A DNA stretch of 64,000 nt from Legionella oakridgensis ATCC 33761 = DSM 21215 (GTDB taxonomy: Bacteria > Pseudomonadota > Gammaproteobacteria > Legionellales > Legionellaceae). The stretch is taken from the NCBI RefSeq assembly GCF_000512355.1, contig NZ_CP004006.1, forward strand, positions 2,438,501-2,502,500, given 5' to 3'. Positions within the stretch are counted from its first letter, which is position 1; each line of letters opens with the position of its first letter. The notes beneath the pieces are model-generated. The model was given only the letters and a program-made list of their open reading frames with translations, did no database searches and had not been told where the DNA came from. A program made the position numbers and the translations under genes. Shown here piece after piece: positions 25,079 through 34,973 of the stretch.

Positions 25079-26702
25079 TCAAGATATCCCGACAGAGCTC
25101 AAGACCCAGAGGACGATACCATGATTCTGACGTGCCAGACGGTGACATCAACTGCAAAAAATAATCCGTCAGTTCATTCTGCTCCTCATCATTTAATTGT
25201 CTAGCGTCAAATGATTGACAATCCAGCAATAAATCTAATTGTTCGGATTGTCCAGAAAATTTTTCTGTACTTAACCGCTCCAATAATCGCTGAATATTTA
25301 ATTGCGGCATTATCTTAGGCACACTGCGAATAATAATTGTTGTTTCGCCAATAAAATCAAATTGAATCCCAAAATGTTCCCACCCTCGACGATTGTGCTC
25401 AATGATTGGATGATGATGTATATTGATGGTATAACAGACTGGTACCAGGAGTGGCCGTTCTGCCAATGGAAATGGTTCCTGCGTCAAGAGAAAAGCCAAC
25501 TGATGCCGTTGCAGTCGTTGAATATCCACAAGAAAGGGTTCTTCTTTTATAAACAACAAAGCAAAGCTTGCATTTAAGACCACCCAAGATGATGCGGCAG
25601 CACACTGAGAAGTTGCGTTCATCCCTGGGTATTGTGGGACGCTGGCTTCGCGAATCTGCATGGAGGGTTCAGCATTTGTCTTTGGCACAAAAGACTTAAC
25701 TGTTTTTTTTGAAGGTAACGACAAGCCTTGGGTTAATGTTGAAACAACCAAATCATGCACCCATCTTGGTTGTCGAAAACGAACCTCATGTTTGGTGGGA
25801 TGAACGTTCACATCCACTTCCTGCGGAACAACGGACAGATACAATAAACAAACAGGATAGCGACCAGGATGTAATAAGCCATCATAAGCCTGTTTGATGG
25901 CATGATTTATCAATTTATCTTTCACCATCCGCCGATTAATATATACCCATTGTTTATCGTTTTGGCTACGCTGATAAGAAGGACTACCAATCCATCCATA
26001 TAAGTGCATATCAGCATGAGCAGCATCCAAGAAAATCGCTTGCTCCATGAATGCCTTCCCCAATAACTTTCTGATGCGCAGTTGTTCTGTTCTTTGACAA
26101 AACGCAGAAGGCAATACCAGCATTGGTTTACCATTATGACTTAATGTGAGAGACATGGCGGGCACACTCATGGCAAAGCGTCGAACCACTGAATCAATGG
26201 CCTGGTATTCTATGTGTTCAGATTTAAGAAATTTTCTTCTGACAGGCGCGTTATAAAAAAGGTCTTGCACGTCTACGGTTGTGCCTTGTTGTCTCGCACA
26301 TGGCGACAGACGATGGTTCATGCCATGGAGAGACAAAAGCATGGCATGTTCCTGATGTGCCGGCCTGGAACTTATAGATAACTTGGATACAGAGGCAATA
26401 CTTGCCAATGCTTCGCCCCGAAATCCCATACTGGAAATGGCATATAAGTCATTTAGAACCGTTATCTTACTCGTTGCATGGGCAGTAACGGCCAAAAGCA
26501 AATCATCCGCAACAATGCCAAAACCATTATCACTAACCTTAATACGATTTAAACCTCCAGCCTCAATTTCAATATGAATGGCATTTGCACCAGCATCTAC
26601 GGAATTTTCAAGCAATTCTTTAACAACGGAGGCCGGCCGCTCTATCACTTCGCCAGCAGCAATTTGATTAGCAACCTCGGGCGGTAATTGATGAATTCTC
26701 AT
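25071..26702 (-). CDS. mutL: DNA mismatch repair protein MutL
   Basis: A GHKL ATPase of about 543 residues that links MutS mismatch recognition to strand incision. The ATPase motifs are ELLENSVDAG (about residue 30), DNGFGI, and GFRGEALASI (about 95), then the RMVKDKLINHAIKQAY transducer region, a Pro/Ser-containing linker and a C-terminal dimerisation domain. The C-terminal domain shows VDIQRLQRHQLAF where endonuclease-type MutL proteins carry DQHAxxE, so it looks like the non-nuclease class. ATG 26702 is preferred because it overlaps the amiC-type stop by 4 bases; an ATG at 26708 is possible. Confidence 0.95.
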   Translation of the reverse strand: MRIHQLPPEVANQIAAGEVIERPASVVKELLENSVDAGANAIHIEIEAGGLNRIKVSDNGFGIVADDLLLAVTAHATSKITVLNDLYAISSMGFRGEALASIASVSKLSISSRPAHQEHAMLLSLHGMNHRLSPCARQQGTTVDVQDLFYNAPVRRKFLKSEHIEYQAIDSVVRRFAMSVPAMSLTLSHNGKPMLVLPSAFCQRTEQLRIRKLLGKAFMEQAIFLDAAHADMHLYGWIGSPSYQRSQNDKQWVYINRRMVKDKLINHAIKQAYDGLLHPGRYPVCLLYLSVVPQEVDVNVHPTKHEVRFRQPRWVHDLVVSTLTQGLSLPSKKTVKSFVPKTNAEPSMQIREASVPQYPGMNATSQCAAASSWVVLNASFALLFIKEEPFLVDIQRLQRHQLAFLLTQEPFPLAERPLLVPVCYTINIHHHPIIEHNRRGWEHFGIQFDFIGETTIIIRSVPKIMPQLNIQRLLERLSTEKFSGQSEQLDLLLDCQSFDARQLNDEEQNELTDYFLQLMSPSGTSESWYRPLGLELCRDILNG

Positions 26703-28054
26703 GACCATGATTTGGGTATGCCAAGCGTTTGCCCTGGATGCAAATGTTCCGTTGATAGCCGATTAAAATTTTTAAGTGCTGCGGCGGTCGTATGATATTG
26801 TTTGGCAATCACAGGCAACGTCTCACCTTTTTTTACAAGATGTCTACCAGCACTGGATAATGCTTCTATCCTTGAGCCATAGGGAGGATGGGCGAAGAAA
26901 TAACGCTTAATGCCTTGAAATATCGCCTGGGTCAAACGAGCCTGATACGCTGAACTTGTGAGATTTTTTTCTTCATGAGGGTTAGAAATAAACCCGGTTT
27001 CAATTAAAATGGAAGGAATGTCCGGTGATTTTAAAACCACAAACCGCGCTTGTTCAACTTTTTCATGGTGAAGATTCGTTATTTTATCCAAGTGTTGCAA
27101 AACAGTGCTTCCTATTTGCAGGCTGGCGCTAATCGTGGCCGTTTGTGACAAATCAATCAACACTGTACGTACCAAATTATTTTTATCATCAAGCTCTGAA
27201 AGATTAACCCCACCTAACTCTGAATAGTTTTCCTTTTCTGCCAGCCATCTTGCGGCCTCGCTGGTAGCCCCTGTTTGTGATAGCGCAAATACAGAAACGC
27301 CATTAGAATGCTGATTGATGAAGGCATCGGCATGAATAGACACAAACACGTCAGCATTATACTTTCTAGCGATGTGCAATCGTTCGCGTAAACCAACATA
27401 ATAATCGCTGGTACGGGTTAAAACTGCCCGCATACCAGGCTCTTTATTAATAATTTCTTTCAACTTAAGTGCAATGGATAAGACAACATCTTTCTCAACG
27501 TGCCGGTTTGGTCCAATGGCGCCTGGATCTTTACCCCCATGGCCAGGATCAAGAACAATAATAACATCGCGAAGCGACCTGGGGGGAGTATGGCGTGTTT
27601 TAACTGGCAATTTAGCGGTATACGCTTTGACCACTGCAGGATTAGCCACTGGTGTGTTGGCTCTCGCACCGTGAACTCCAGTATTCTTTTCCAAAAGCTC
27701 CAATTGCAATAAACCTGCTGATTGAGTTTTATTAATTTGAATAGAATGGTTCACATCAAAGACAATTCGCAACGTTTGCGTATCGGGATGGCCGCTGCGT
27801 ACATGGGAAATTAATGGATGATTTTTCGCCAATGTCTGCAAATTAATCGTTGTTGCAGTCTGGGCAAAGTCAATGACCACTCGAGAAGGATTCTCCAGAG
27901 TAAACAATTTATAAGAAAACGATCCCTGCAAAGAAAAGACTACCGATGTTTTATCTTTTTGATCCTTAATGGCAATAGACGTTAACGTTGCGGCAAACAT
28001 CGTATTGCAACAACAAAACAGCAATATCGTTCTAATTAGTCGTGTACGCATCAT
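26699..28054 (-). CDS. amiC: N-acetylmuramoyl-L-alanine amidase (AMIN-Amidase_3-LysM)
   Basis: A 451-residue exported peptidoglycan amidase that splits daughter cells. It has a signal peptide (residues 1-21), an AMIN domain (IKDQKDKTSVVFSLQG to about residue 130), a linker, an Amidase_3 catalytic domain (IIVLDPGHGGKDPGAIGP, SIHADAF, ILIETGFISNPHEE), and a C-terminal LysM domain (VKKGETLPVIAKQYHTTAAA) that binds cell wall. The LysM tail is found in AmiB-type Legionella relatives as well, so AmiB and AmiC cannot be separated by eye. It overlaps tsaE by 4 bases. Confidence 0.92.
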   Translation of the reverse strand: MMRTRLIRTILLFCCCNTMFAATLTSIAIKDQKDKTSVVFSLQGSFSYKLFTLENPSRVVIDFAQTATTINLQTLAKNHPLISHVRSGHPDTQTLRIVFDVNHSIQINKTQSAGLLQLELLEKNTGVHGARANTPVANPAVVKAYTAKLPVKTRHTPPRSLRDVIIVLDPGHGGKDPGAIGPNRHVEKDVVLSIALKLKEIINKEPGMRAVLTRTSDYYVGLRERLHIARKYNADVFVSIHADAFINQHSNGVSVFALSQTGATSEAARWLAEKENYSELGGVNLSELDDKNNLVRTVLIDLSQTATISASLQIGSTVLQHLDKITNLHHEKVEQARFVVLKSPDIPSILIETGFISNPHEEKNLTSSAYQARLTQAIFQGIKRYFFAHPPYGSRIEALSSAGRHLVKKGETLPVIAKQYHTTAAALKNFNRLSTEHLHPGQTLGIPKSWS

Positions 28055-28512
28055 TCACCGGCAAGAGTCGTCAATATATTGAACCCGACAGCACTGTATG
28101 CAGTTGCATTCAGTGTACGTCCTTCATCGCTCATCGACAATAAAAATCCAACATCAATCTGTTCAAGGTAACAAACAGCTCGTTCAGGCCATTCAATAAG
28201 GCATATGGTATTATCCGAAAAATAATCTCGAAAACCAAGATAATCCAGCTCAGCCTCGTCTTGAATACGATACAGGTCAAAATGATGAATGTGCAGATCG
28301 GACATTTGATAACTTTCAATGAGGGAAAAAGTAGGACTTTTAATGGCTGAGTAGATTCCTAATGCTCTTAGCAGTGCACGAATTAACGTGGTTTTTCCCG
28401 CGCCAATCTCGCCACTGAATGTAAGTATTAATGGAGCCCGAAGACAAGCTGCTAAGCGCGTTGCGATTTGTTCGCTTTCATATTCATTGGGTAAATTAAT
28501 TATAAGATTCAT
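28051..28512 (-). CDS. tsaE: tRNA threonylcarbamoyladenosine biosynthesis ATPase TsaE
   Basis: A 153-residue P-loop ATPase that works with TsaB and TsaD to make t6A37 in ANN-reading tRNAs. Walker A is FSGEIGAGKTTLIRALL at about residues 34-50. The family segments SPTFSLIESYQ, HHFDLYRI and CLIEWPER are present. It is co-oriented with nnr upstream and the amidase downstream, the usual yjeF-yjeE-ami-mutL-miaA order. Confidence 0.95.
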   Translation of the reverse strand: MNLIINLPNEYESEQIATRLAACLRAPLILTFSGEIGAGKTTLIRALLRALGIYSAIKSPTFSLIESYQMSDLHIHHFDLYRIQDEAELDYLGFRDYFSDNTICLIEWPERAVCYLEQIDVGFLLSMSDEGRTLNATAYSAVGFNILTTLAGE

Positions 28513-28597
28513 ATTTTTTACAGATTATACTGCTGCTTATTCAAATCAGAACTCGAACAAATCAGGTGCGTTTATGTGTTCAAAAAAACAAATGTCC

Positions 28598-30076
28598 CTA
28601 AACATTCACTCGGTGCCGTATATAAGGAATTAAATCACTGGCGAGCAACCCTCGTTCGCCTGACTTACCAGCTGCATCATCACCAGCCGTCGCATGTAAC
28701 CAAACACCAACTCGAGCAGCATCCGCCAATTGCAAACCTTGAGCAAGCAATCCACCTATAACACCACTCAATACATCACCCATGCCGGCACTGGCCATCC
28801 CCGGATTTCCTGCTGTACAAAGGTATGCCTCTTGTGTACCGACATTGACCATTGTACCTACTCCTTTAAGAATAACATTTCCTCCATATTTCTGTTGGAT
28901 CCGTTGGGCTGCTTTGCAGCGGTCAGCCTGAATTTCAGCGGTTGAACAGGCCAACAAACCAGCTGCCTCTCCTGGATGTGGAGTTAATATCCAATTGTCA
29001 TCCTGCTGAGGAGATTGGGCAAGCAATCTTAATGCTGAAGCATCAATCACCAGAGGAAGTTGTGCCGCAATGGCTACAGAAAACAATTGCCGTGCCCATT
29101 CATCTTCACCAAGGCCCGGTCCAATAACGCATACGGTTGCTCTGGCTAATAAAGGTAAAAGCTCTTCTTCGTCATGAATTGCATGAATCATCGCCTCCGG
29201 TAAAAGAGGTAAAACACTCTTTGCATGTTCGGGCCATGTGGCTATGGTCACTGCACCAGCCCCTACTCTTAATGCTGCACAAGCTGCAAGATAGACAGCC
29301 CCTGGCATACCTGGACCACCGCCAATAATAAGCACATGGCCGTACATACCCTTATGTGAATTTTTACGGCGTGGCGTTATGATCTGCTTTAGCTGTTGCC
29401 CATTCAGTTGATAAGCTGCCGGAGTAATATCGGCCAGACAATGGCCTATCTGCAAGTCGTGACAAACAATTTCACCACAATAATCCGGGCCATCCAGCGT
29501 AAACATTCCTATTTTTTGCGCGATATAGGTTACCGTCACATCCGCCTGAACACAGATACCACAAACACGGCCGGTATTAACATCTAAGCCAGAAGGTACG
29601 TCAAGTGACAATACTGGCAATCCACTGTCATTCATAAGACTAATGACGTGTGCAATTGGATCACGGACATCATCTTGTAAACCAATGCCTAACAAGCCAT
29701 CCACGATCAATTCAACATCACTGTCGAGTGCATCATCAAAAAATTGACAGGAAACTCCGGCAGCAACGGCCAATGTGGCCGCATGACGAGCGGTTGGCGG
29801 TAATTCTTCGATGGCCTTATATTGATAGACAATCACGGCAATACCTTTTTGTTGGGCTAATCGCGCCACAACATACCCATCCCCACCATTATTTCCCCCA
29901 CCGCAAAATACAGCAATTGAGCGCACCTTAGGATAAATGCTTAAGAGAGTATTCAATGCAGCCATTCCTGCCCGCTCCATGAGCTCTTCTTCCGTAAGGC
30001 CCAAGTCATTGACAGCTTTATGTTCACACAATCGAATATCACGAGTTAAATAAAGTGCCGCAGCTGTTTTGGACAT
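28598..30076 (-). CDS. nnr: Bifunctional NAD(P)H-hydrate epimerase / ADP-dependent dehydratase
   Basis: A 492-residue two-domain repair enzyme. The N-terminal YjeF_N epimerase (about 1-215) has VFCGGGNNGGDGYVVARLA and LDVPSGLDVNTG. The C-terminal ribokinase-like dehydratase (about 230-490) has HVLIIGGGPGMPGA, IGPGLGEDEW, LTPHPGEAA and the catalytic segment GNPGMASAGMGDVLSGVIGG. Together they epimerise and dehydrate damaged NADHX and NADPHX. Both domains are full length and in frame. Confidence 0.95.
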   Translation of the reverse strand: MSKTAAALYLTRDIRLCEHKAVNDLGLTEEELMERAGMAALNTLLSIYPKVRSIAVFCGGGNNGGDGYVVARLAQQKGIAVIVYQYKAIEELPPTARHAATLAVAAGVSCQFFDDALDSDVELIVDGLLGIGLQDDVRDPIAHVISLMNDSGLPVLSLDVPSGLDVNTGRVCGICVQADVTVTYIAQKIGMFTLDGPDYCGEIVCHDLQIGHCLADITPAAYQLNGQQLKQIITPRRKNSHKGMYGHVLIIGGGPGMPGAVYLAACAALRVGAGAVTIATWPEHAKSVLPLLPEAMIHAIHDEEELLPLLARATVCVIGPGLGEDEWARQLFSVAIAAQLPLVIDASALRLLAQSPQQDDNWILTPHPGEAAGLLACSTAEIQADRCKAAQRIQQKYGGNVILKGVGTMVNVGTQEAYLCTAGNPGMASAGMGDVLSGVIGGLLAQGLQLADAARVGVWLHATAGDDAAGKSGERGLLASDLIPYIRHRVNV

Positions 30077-30125
30077 TCCTTATTCCACCTCATCGTTTAT
30101 TCAATCTATAAGTGGTTGGCCAATA

Positions 30126-30527
30126 TTATTTAACCAATTTTAACGCCGGCTTGCTACGCGTTCCTTTTCCAGCCTCTGACGTCGATGGAGAAGTCGGTGG
30201 TGGACTATCTTCCTCTTCAGAAAACTCCATCCCCCTGCCATTTTCTTTCGCATAAATTGCCAGCACCGCTCCCGGTGGCAAAAAAATTTGAGTTGATTGC
30301 CCAGAAAAACGTGCAGTAAATAAAATTCTGTCATTTTCCAGATGTAATCCACGACAGGCTTTAGGTGAAATATTCAAAACAATGCGACCACCAGTAACAT
30401 GCTCTTGAGGCACTTGTACGCCGGACGCTTCAGCGTTCACCAAAAGATAAGGCGTTAAATCATTATCCACAATCCACTCGTAAATACCCCGAATTAGATA
30501 CGGTTTACTTGAAGTCATTGTCGTCAT
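30126..30527 (-). CDS. sspB: ClpXP adaptor SspB
   Basis: A 133-residue adaptor that delivers ssrA-tagged and other substrates to ClpXP. The folded domain spans about residues 5-95 (KPYLIRGIYEWIVDNDLTPY, GRIVLNISPKACRGLHL, DRILFTARFSGQSTQIFLP), followed by a flexible acidic tail and a basic C-terminal peptide (GTRSKPALKLVK), which is the ClpX-docking module. Its ATG shares one base with the sspA stop (TAATG). Confidence 0.95.
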   Translation of the reverse strand: MTTMTSSKPYLIRGIYEWIVDNDLTPYLLVNAEASGVQVPQEHVTGGRIVLNISPKACRGLHLENDRILFTARFSGQSTQIFLPPGAVLAIYAKENGRGMEFSEEEDSPPPTSPSTSEAGKGTRSKPALKLVK

Positions 30528-31147
30528 TATGCGGCCCTTAGCTGCCTCTCAGCATCGGTTAGACTTGTCTGAAACGATTCGCGCTTGAATAAGCGTTGCA
30601 TATAAGTATTCAATCCCTTGTTCTGGGAGGAAACGTCAATACCCAACTGCGGCAAGCGCCAAAGTAAAGGAGCCAATACACAATCAAGCAAAGAAAATTC
30701 TTCGCTCAGAAAATAAGGCTTGTCGGCAAATACCGGTTCCAGATTGGTTAAACTTTCAAGCAGTAAGTTACGCGCATTCTCTACGTCGTTGCCAGAATGA
30801 ATACGATGCAGTAATGAATACCAATCCTGTTCAATGCGATGCATCATTTTGCGTGTTTCTGCACGGGCAACAGGATAAACCGGTAATAAAGGAGGGTGAG
30901 GAAAACGTTCATCCAAATATTCCATAATAATGCGGGATTCGTATAATACCAAGTCACGATCAATAAGCGTCGGGACGGTTCCGTAAGGATTAACTGCCAT
31001 GAGATCTTGAGAACTTACCCCTTGCTTGGCAGCAATAATTTCCACGTTCACCCCTTTTTCTGCCAATACAATTCTCACCTGGTGACTGTAAGCATCATTA
31101 TTGTCTGAATACAAAGACATGATAGTACGTCTTGCAATAATAGCCAT
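30527..31147 (-). CDS. sspA: Stringent starvation protein A
   Basis: A 206-residue glutathione-S-transferase-fold protein that binds RNA polymerase and affects stationary-phase and acid-tolerance genes. N-terminal thioredoxin-like domain: RRTIMSLYSDNNDAYSHQVR, NPYGTVPTLIDRDLVLYESR with IIMEYLDERFPHPPLLP. The helical domain follows to the C-terminus. The frame is open to 31171, but ATG 31147 is chosen because a GAGGAG ribosome site lies about 7 bases upstream and the family starts there. It is coupled to sspB and probably follows the pet genes. Confidence 0.95.
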   Translation of the reverse strand: MAIIARRTIMSLYSDNNDAYSHQVRIVLAEKGVNVEIIAAKQGVSSQDLMAVNPYGTVPTLIDRDLVLYESRIIMEYLDERFPHPPLLPVYPVARAETRKMMHRIEQDWYSLLHRIHSGNDVENARNLLLESLTNLEPVFADKPYFLSEEFSLLDCVLAPLLWRLPQLGIDVSSQNKGLNTYMQRLFKRESFQTSLTDAERQLRAA

Positions 31148-31280
31148 CAACAACTCCTCGTCATTCATCAAAAGGTCACTATTTTACCATATTTTAAAAT
31201 TTGGTGCTGAAAATGCAGACAAATACTCAATAAAAAATATTCTATATCGAACAACCACGGCAATCTGGACAAACAACGCA

Positions 31281-32029
31281 CTAATGAATATCACGCCAAT
31301 ACAGTTTTTTCAGTTGATAGGCAATCAGTGCAAAAATGCCCAAAAAAATCATTACAAAAACTCCCATATGATACCGAACCAATTGGGTTGGCTCTGCAAC
31401 ATACATAAGAAACGTCACCAGATCTTGTAAGGCACTATCAAATTGTTGTTGAGTCATTTCACCATTGGATATCAGAATGAGTGTTGCCTCATATGGCTTG
31501 CCAGCTTCACTTTCTTTTTTTCAGCAATGACTTCACCTTGCAAGGGAGCCAAAATATTGGGCATGGCCACATCAGGAACTAACAGGTTATTGGCACCAAA
31601 TGGCCTGGTATGATCAATATAAAAACTTTTCAGATAGGTATACAGCCATGCAGCACCACGTTCACGCCCAGATAACGTTAAATCCGGAGGCATTTTGCCA
31701 AACCATTGACGCGCATCCTCTGCAGGCATACTGATTTCAATAGGATCATATAGTTTAGCGGTTGTAAATATAAGATTATTAGTTAGAAGGTCTTTATCAA
31801 CGCTTCCATCAAAGGTTGTTAATCCCAAGTCCTCCGCCATGCGATTATAACGTAAGTAGCGCAATGAATGGCATCCGGAGCAATAATTCATATATAGTCT
31901 CGCCCCTCGCTGCAATCTTGCCTGATCGTGCAAATCAATGGTCACTGGCTTTATTTCTATTGCCGTTGTAGCGGCATGCGTAAAAGAGAACCCCATCATA
32001 ACGATAAGATAAATAAGTATTTTTTTCAT
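31281..32029 (-). CDS. petC: Cytochrome c1 of the bc1 complex, frameshifted
   Basis: The membrane-anchored c-type cytochrome of complex III. It has a signal peptide (about residues 1-19), the heme motif CSGCH at about 50-54, and the axial Met region near DVAMPNILAPL. As sequenced it ends after 185 residues (SHMRQHSF). Adding one C to the CC (GG at 31495-31496 on the plus strand) gives KLASPYEATLILIS and runs to TAG 31281, adding the C-terminal anchor (YHMGVFVMIFLGIFALIAYQ) and reaching 249 residues. I give the restored span. It follows petB. Confidence 0.9.
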
Positions 32030-32126
32030 ATCGTTACTCTCTCTGGCACTTCCCGTACCCCTTCATAATGGCTATAAAAAGGCATTAACAAAAAATATGC
32101 AAAATAAATAATAGTGCAAATCCTCG

Positions 32127-33233
32127 CTAGAACTTGACGTATTGGGGTAACATCAACAGTTCCCAAATAACCCAGAATAAAAAACTAAGCACCAAACCCA
32201 ATAATGCACCTTTTGAAAAATTGCCTTTATAACGCATCGAACGCACAGAACTTTTGTCCAGCCATGGTACAAAAATAATATTAAAATCGCTCCCATCATC
32301 ACCAAAACACCAAAAAATTTGTCTGGTACCGCTCTTAACATGGCATAAAAAGGGGTCATATACCAAACGGGGGCAATATGTTCCGGGGTCGTCAATGGAT
32401 TGGCAGGAGAAAAATTGGCATGCTCAAGAAAATACCCTCCCATTTCAGGAAAGAAAAATACAACGGCAAAAAAGCAATTAAAAAACAATGATACCGAAAA
32501 AGTCTTTTACTGTGTAATAAGGATGGAATGGAACACCATCGAGCGGCTTGCCTCGCGCATCAAGGTGCTTTTTAATGTCTACGCCATCAGGATTATTTGA
32601 GCCAACCTTATGTAAAGCCACAATATGTAAAAAAACCAACCAAATAAATAAAATGGGAACCCCTACAACATGCAAGGCAAAAAACCGCTGTAATGTTGCA
32701 TTGGCTATATTGTAATCACCTCGCAGCCAGGTTGTTAATGCATCACCAATACCAGGGATTGCACCAAATAAAGACGTAATGACTTGCGCTCCCCAATAAG
32801 ACATTTGCCCCCATGGAAGCAGATAACCAAAAAAAGCCTCTGCCATCAAAAGAACAAATAATATAACACCTAACAACCAAACCAATTCGCGCGGTTTTTG
32901 ATAAGAGCCATACAATAAACCGCGAAACATATGAATATAAATCACAATAAAAAACGCCGATGCTCCTGTTGAATGCATGTAGCGCAACAGCCAGCCAAAA
33001 TTAACATCGCGCATGATGTACTCCACAGAGCTGAACGCTTCTGCAGCCGTGGGCGTATAAAACATCGTTAACCATAACCCTGTAAATAATTGATTGACCA
33101 AAACCACCATGGCCAATGAACCAAAATAGTAATAAAAATTGAAATTTTTAGGGGCGTAATATTCGCTGGCGTGGCTTTTCCAAGTACTGACCAAAGGAAA
33201 ACGAGCATTTATCCAATTCAGCAATCCATTCAT
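32127..33233 (-). CDS. petB: Cytochrome b of the bc1 complex, frameshifted twice
   Basis: The di-heme core subunit of complex III. The first part (to about 32480) has the N-terminal helices, heme-ligand regions (LLRYMHSTGASAFFIVIYIHM, FFALHVVGVPILFIWLVFLHI) and the Qo segment. It then stops at a T6 run (A6 at 32480-32485 on the plus strand). The second part carries FFPEMGGYFLEHANFSPANP, TTPEHIAPVWYMTPFYAMLR and GVLVMMGAILILF. A second break at 32271-32275 (A5, should be A6) leads to VPWLDKSSVRSMRYKG and the final helix. Restored length is about 368 residues. I start at ATG 33233, 6 bases after AAGGA. Confidence 0.9.
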
Positions 33234-33242
33234 CATCAATCC

Positions 33243-33863
33243 TTATTTCTCATCTTCCCCGATTACAATCACATGTTCTTTGACAAATCGGTAAGGAGGA
33301 ACTTCCAAATTAATGGGGGCAGGAACCCCTTTAAATACCCGACCGGCGAGGTCAAAACTTGAACCATGGCAAGGGCAATAAAATCCGCCTGGCCATTCTG
33401 GCCCCAACTCTTTTTCATAGGGTTTATATTTAGGTGAACACCCAAGATGAGTGCAAATACCTACTAATATCAGGTATTCGGGTTTAATAGAGCGATATTT
33501 ATTTTGTGCGTATTCAGGCTGTTGCTCCACTAATGAATTAGGATCGCGTAAACGCCCTTCTATCTCATTAAGATGCTGAAGCATTTCTGGAGTTCGTCGG
33601 ATAATCCATACAGGCTTACCCCGCCATTCAACTGTCACTTGCTGGCCTGGCTCCAATTTACTTAAATCAACTTCCACAGGAGCACCAGCTGCCCTTGCTT
33701 TTGCGCTAGGCATCCAAGAAGTAATAAAAGGTGTTAATGCACACAAGGTGCCGATCCCACCCAAAACCCCAGTCGTCATCAGCAAAAAACGGCGACGTTG
33801 CTCATCGATTGATTCATCTGGGACCGTTTCGGGATTTAAGCTCGGATCGGGTTCATGACTCAC
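33243..33863 (-). CDS. petA: Ubiquinol-cytochrome c reductase Rieske iron-sulfur subunit
   Basis: A 206-residue Rieske protein: a twin-Arg-like N-terminus (DEQRRRFLLMTTGVLGGIGT) with one membrane anchor at about residues 27-47, and a C-terminal 2Fe-2S domain with CTHLGCSPKYKP and FYCPCHGSSFD. It accepts electrons from quinol and passes them to cytochrome c1. It is the first gene of petABC, with petB beginning 10 bases after its stop. The frame is intact. Confidence 0.96.
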   Translation of the reverse strand: MSHEPDPSLNPETVPDESIDEQRRRFLLMTTGVLGGIGTLCALTPFITSWMPSAKARAAGAPVEVDLSKLEPGQQVTVEWRGKPVWIIRRTPEMLQHLNEIEGRLRDPNSLVEQQPEYAQNKYRSIKPEYLILVGICTHLGCSPKYKPYEKELGPEWPGGFYCPCHGSSFDLAGRVFKGVPAPINLEVPPYRFVKEHVIVIGEDEK

Positions 33864-33969
33864 GGCAAATCATCCTGACATGCAAAAAGATAAATTCATT
33901 TATATCAAAGAATTGATACTTTGGAAACGGCTGATAGTTGGTTGAAAAAATCTCTGTGATATCTGAGAT

Positions 33970-33996
33970 AAAAAAAGCCCCGCATATGGCGAGGCT
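33970..33996 (-). terminator. Terminator of rplM-rpsI
   Basis: On the minus strand AGCCTCGC and GCGGGGCT form a strong 8-bp stem (33989-33996 with 33976-33983) followed by seven Ts (33970-33976 as As on the plus strand). It lies 13 bases after the rpsI stop and before petA. Confidence 0.9.
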
Positions 33997-34008
33997 GATG
34001 GGAATAAT

Positions 34009-34440
34009 TTAACGTTTTGAATACTGAGTTGCGCGTCTTGCTTTATGCAGACCCACTTTCTTCCTTTCCACGCGTCTTGGATCACGGGTTAACAATCCTC
34101 GGGCGCGTAATTTCCTTCGAAAGGAATCATGGCTGGGCTCAACCTGCTCTGGCATATCATGCTCATCATATTCCACTAAAGCTCTGGCGATACCCAAACG
34201 AATAGCGCCTGCTTGCCCGGAAATTCCACCACCTTCAACCGTTGCATAAATATCAAACTTGTTGAGAACGTCTACTGTCTCCAGAGGTTGCCGAACAATC
34301 ATACACGCTGTTTCACGACCAAAATAATCTTCTAATCTGCGATTATTGATTTTGATGTCGCCTTTACCTGGACGTAAAAAAACTCGAGCTGATGAGCTTT
34401 TTCTACGACCGGTCCCATAGTATTGCTGTATTTCAGCCAT
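34009..34440 (-). CDS. rpsI: 30S ribosomal protein S9
   Basis: A 143-residue protein, slightly longer than the usual 130 because of an insert. It has [19 protein letters not shown] at the N-terminus, [20 protein letters not shown] and [11 protein letters not shown] mid-protein, and the basic C-terminal tail ending QYSKR that reaches the ribosomal P site. It is 5 bases downstream of rplM, the conserved pair. Confidence 0.98.
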   Translation of the reverse strand: MAEIQQYYGTGRRKSSSARVFLRPGKGDIKINNRRLEDYFGRETACMIVRQPLETVDVLNKFDIYATVEGGGISGQAGAIRLGIARALVEYDEHDMPEQVEPSHDSFRRKLRARGLLTRDPRRVERKKVGLHKARRATQYSKR

Positions 34441-34445
34441 AATAC

Positions 34446-34880
34446 TTATTCCTCAATTTCAAGTTTCTTAGGTTGCTGTGCTGTGTGAGGATGTTCCGTA
34501 CCGACGTATATTTTAAGTTTACGATACATTTCCCGACCTAATGGATTCTTAGGGAGCATGCCCTTCACTGCACGCTCTATAATACGAACCGGGTTTTTTT
34601 CTTGCAGCTTATCAAAAGAGATTGATTTAATACCACCTGGAAAACCAGTATGGTTATAATACATCTTATTTTTAAACTTTCGCCCTGTTACCGTTACCTT
34701 TTCTGCATTAGTTACAATGATATAATCCCCTGTATCTACATGAGGAGTATATTCTGGTTTATGTTTTCCACGTAAACGATGGGCGATCTCACTTGCAAGA
34801 CGACCTAATATTTTATTGCTGGCATCAACCACATACCAGTCACGCTTGACTTCATGTGGCTTGGCGCTGAATGTCTTCAT
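34446..34880 (-). CDS. rplM: 50S ribosomal protein L13
   Basis: A 144-residue large-subunit protein essential for early 50S assembly. The sequence shows [54 protein letters not shown] and the L13 signature region [21 protein letters not shown]. It heads the rplM-rpsI pair. Length is standard. Confidence 0.98.
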   Translation of the reverse strand: MKTFSAKPHEVKRDWYVVDASNKILGRLASEIAHRLRGKHKPEYTPHVDTGDYIIVTNAEKVTVTGRKFKNKMYYNHTGFPGGIKSISFDKLQEKNPVRIIERAVKGMLPKNPLGREMYRKLKIYVGTEHPHTAQQPKKLEIEE

Positions 34881-34973
34881 TAAATTAACTCCGTACCGCC
34901 TTAAATGGTAATCTTTAATCTTGGACGGGCGATTTTAACCAAAACTTGCATAACCTACAAGTACCTTTTTAAA

